Shown here one piece after another: positions 62,891-64,000 of a stretch of DNA of 64,000 bases. Each line of letters opens with the position of its first letter. Position 1 is the stretch's first letter. The DNA comes from Clostridiales bacterium 1_7_47FAA (lineage in GTDB: Bacteria; Bacillota; Clostridia; Lachnospirales; Lachnospiraceae): positions 2,132,715 to 2,196,714 of the forward strand of contig DS990260.1 of the NCBI GenBank assembly GCA_000155435.1, in the 5' to 3' direction. The notes under the pieces are model-generated. The model saw nothing but the letters and a program-made list of their open reading frames with translations, did no database searches and was not told where the DNA came from. The position numbers were made by a program, and so were the translations under genes.

Positions 62891-63931
62891 ATGATAGGAT
62901 TGAAACAAAAATGGAAGGGACTGCTTCTGTGTCTGGTCATCGCACTGCCGTCCTGGTTTTTAGGGAAACTATTCCCCATTGTAGGAGGCGCCGTGATTGC
63001 CATCCTGGCGGGCATGGTCCTCACAGGCTTCATCCGGCACAAGGAAGCGCTGGAACCGGGAATTAAATTTACATCAAAGAAAATACTTCAATGGGCCGTC
63101 ATACTTCTTGGCTTTGGGATGAATCTGAGTGTTGTCCTGGAAACGGGCAAACAGTCCCTGCCAATCATAATCTCCACCATCACAACCTCCCTGATCATTG
63201 CATATGCATTACATAAAGCCATGAATATACCATCTAAGATATCCACCCTGGTGGGCGTTGGTTCCTCCATCTGCGGTGGTTCCGCCATTGCGGCCACTGC
63301 CCCGGTCATTGACGCTGACGATGAAGAGGTTGCGCAGGCAATCTCCGTCATCTTCTTCTTTAACGTGCTGGCAGCAATCCTGTTCCCGGCCTTTGGGAAA
63401 ATGCTTGGATTTGACACAATGTCCGGCAACGCTTTCGGCGTATTCGCGGGCACTGCCATCAATGACACCTCCTCCGTGACAGCCGCCGCATCCACCTGGG
63501 ACGGCATGTGGAACCTGGGCTCCGCCACCCTGGACAAAGCAGTGACCGTAAAGCTTACCAGGACCCTGGCAATCATCCCAATCACCCTGTTCCTGGCATT
63601 CATAAGGACCAGGAACGAAGAGAAAAGTGACAGGGCGCAGGGACAGTCCGTAAGCTTCAAGGATATATTCCCATTCTTCATCCTTTACTTCATGGCTGCC
63701 TCCATCCTCACCACCATAGCCCTTAATGCGGGTGTGCCCATGGCCTTTTTCCAGCCCATCAAGGAACTGAGCAAATTCTTCATTGTTCTGGCCATGGCTG
63801 CCATCGGACTTAACACCAACCTGGTAAAACTCATAAAGACCGGCGGGAAGCCAATCTTCATGGGTGCGTGCTGCTGGGCGGGCATCACGGCTGTAAGCCT
63901 GGGGCTTCAGAGTATTCTCGGCATCTGGTAA
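62891..63931 (+). CDS. YeiH/UPF0324 family putative sulfur-compound exporter
   Basis: 346-residue membrane protein with about ten segments ([55 protein letters not shown]) and the family motif [20 protein letters not shown]. Family members are predicted sulfate/sulfite exporters and are usually paired with a divergent LysR gene, as here. GAGGAGG precedes the ATG. Confidence 0.9.
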   Translation: MIGLKQKWKGLLLCLVIALPSWFLGKLFPIVGGAVIAILAGMVLTGFIRHKEALEPGIKFTSKKILQWAVILLGFGMNLSVVLETGKQSLPIIISTITTSLIIAYALHKAMNIPSKISTLVGVGSSICGGSAIAATAPVIDADDEEVAQAISVIFFFNVLAAILFPAFGKMLGFDTMSGNAFGVFAGTAINDTSSVTAAASTWDGMWNLGSATLDKAVTVKLTRTLAIIPITLFLAFIRTRNEEKSDRAQGQSVSFKDIFPFFILYFMAASILTTIALNAGVPMAFFQPIKELSKFFIVLAMAAIGLNTNLVKLIKTGGKPIFMGACCWAGITAVSLGLQSILGIW

Positions 63932-63976
63932 ACCCAGCCCCCTTCCAGTATTCAGTTTCCTGCAATTAAAATAAGG

Positions 63977-64000
63977 CCGCCACCGTCAGCAACGGTGCGG
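63977..64000 (+). terminator. Terminator hairpin at window edge
   Basis: CCGCCACCGT-CAGCA-ACGGTGCGG nearly perfect stem after the YeiH-type gene. The T run, if any, lies beyond the window. Confidence 0.5.

Overview
The window looks like chromosomal DNA of a gut-type anaerobic Firmicute, most likely Lachnospiraceae close to Enterocloster/Clostridium clostridioforme. This is inferred from RNase Y, DnaD/DnaI, MazF, a Gram-positive SOS box, an [FeFe]-hydrogenase, choline-binding-type wall repeats, AGGAGG ribosome sites, moderate GC and many lachnospiral lipoproteins. Most genes are on the minus strand. No rRNA, tRNA, CRISPR array, prophage or intact insertion sequence was seen. LAYOUT. 1-9.2 kb (minus): ilvD (cut by the window edge), leuB, a tandem HD/HD-GYP phosphodiesterase, a secreted wall-binding protein, two GNAT acetyltransferases, an M28 peptidase and an ACT-domain protein. 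9.2-10.8 kb: divergent promoters around a perfect palindrome. One reads a paired gene set of unknown function; the other reads a 15-codon leader peptide with an embedded terminator ahead of a GNAT gene. 10.8-16.6 kb: a phnDCEE-type importer with a metallophosphoesterase and a PHP phosphatase, divergent from a Cys-rich YeiL-like Crp/Fnr regulator; an inverted repeat sits at the activator position of the phnD promoter. 16.9-25.1 kb: an eight-gene operon with a sugar-type ABC importer, 2-hydroxyacid dehydrogenase, DapA/NanA-type aldolase, LacI regulator, RpiB-like isomerase and LarA-like nickel racemase/epimerase. It is probably an undescribed sugar-acid catabolic route. 25.1-36.8 kb: an accessory zone with lipoproteins, a flavinylated FMN-binding lipoprotein and several gene wrecks (metallophosphoesterase, ISAs1-type transposase, maltose acetyltransferase, alcohol dehydrogenase, PTS EIIB). 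It also holds a 166-bp inverted-repeat element with dispersed relatives. 36.8-38.8 kb: a MATE transporter fused to a cytidylate-kinase-like domain. 38.9-50.2 kb: core genes rny, recX, recA, an acyltransferase, a PRPP synthetase, dnaI, a dnaD-like gene, murC, and queT with a preQ1 riboswitch; a DnaA-box cluster lies between dnaD and murC. 50.5-54.5 kb: a two-component system and a diguanylate cyclase. 54.7-64 kb: NifX-like and DUF134 proteins, an orphan MazF, NiaR with an ECF transporter and a large operator, an [FeFe]-hydrogenase, and a LysR regulator divergent from a YeiH-type exporter. The strongest candidates for new biology are the racemase/aldolase/isomerase operon, the Crp/Fnr-controlled Phn-like importer whose operator core recurs at the DUF134 promoter, the leader-peptide attenuator ahead of a GNAT gene, the MATE-kinase fusion, and the DnaA-box cluster beside primosome genes.
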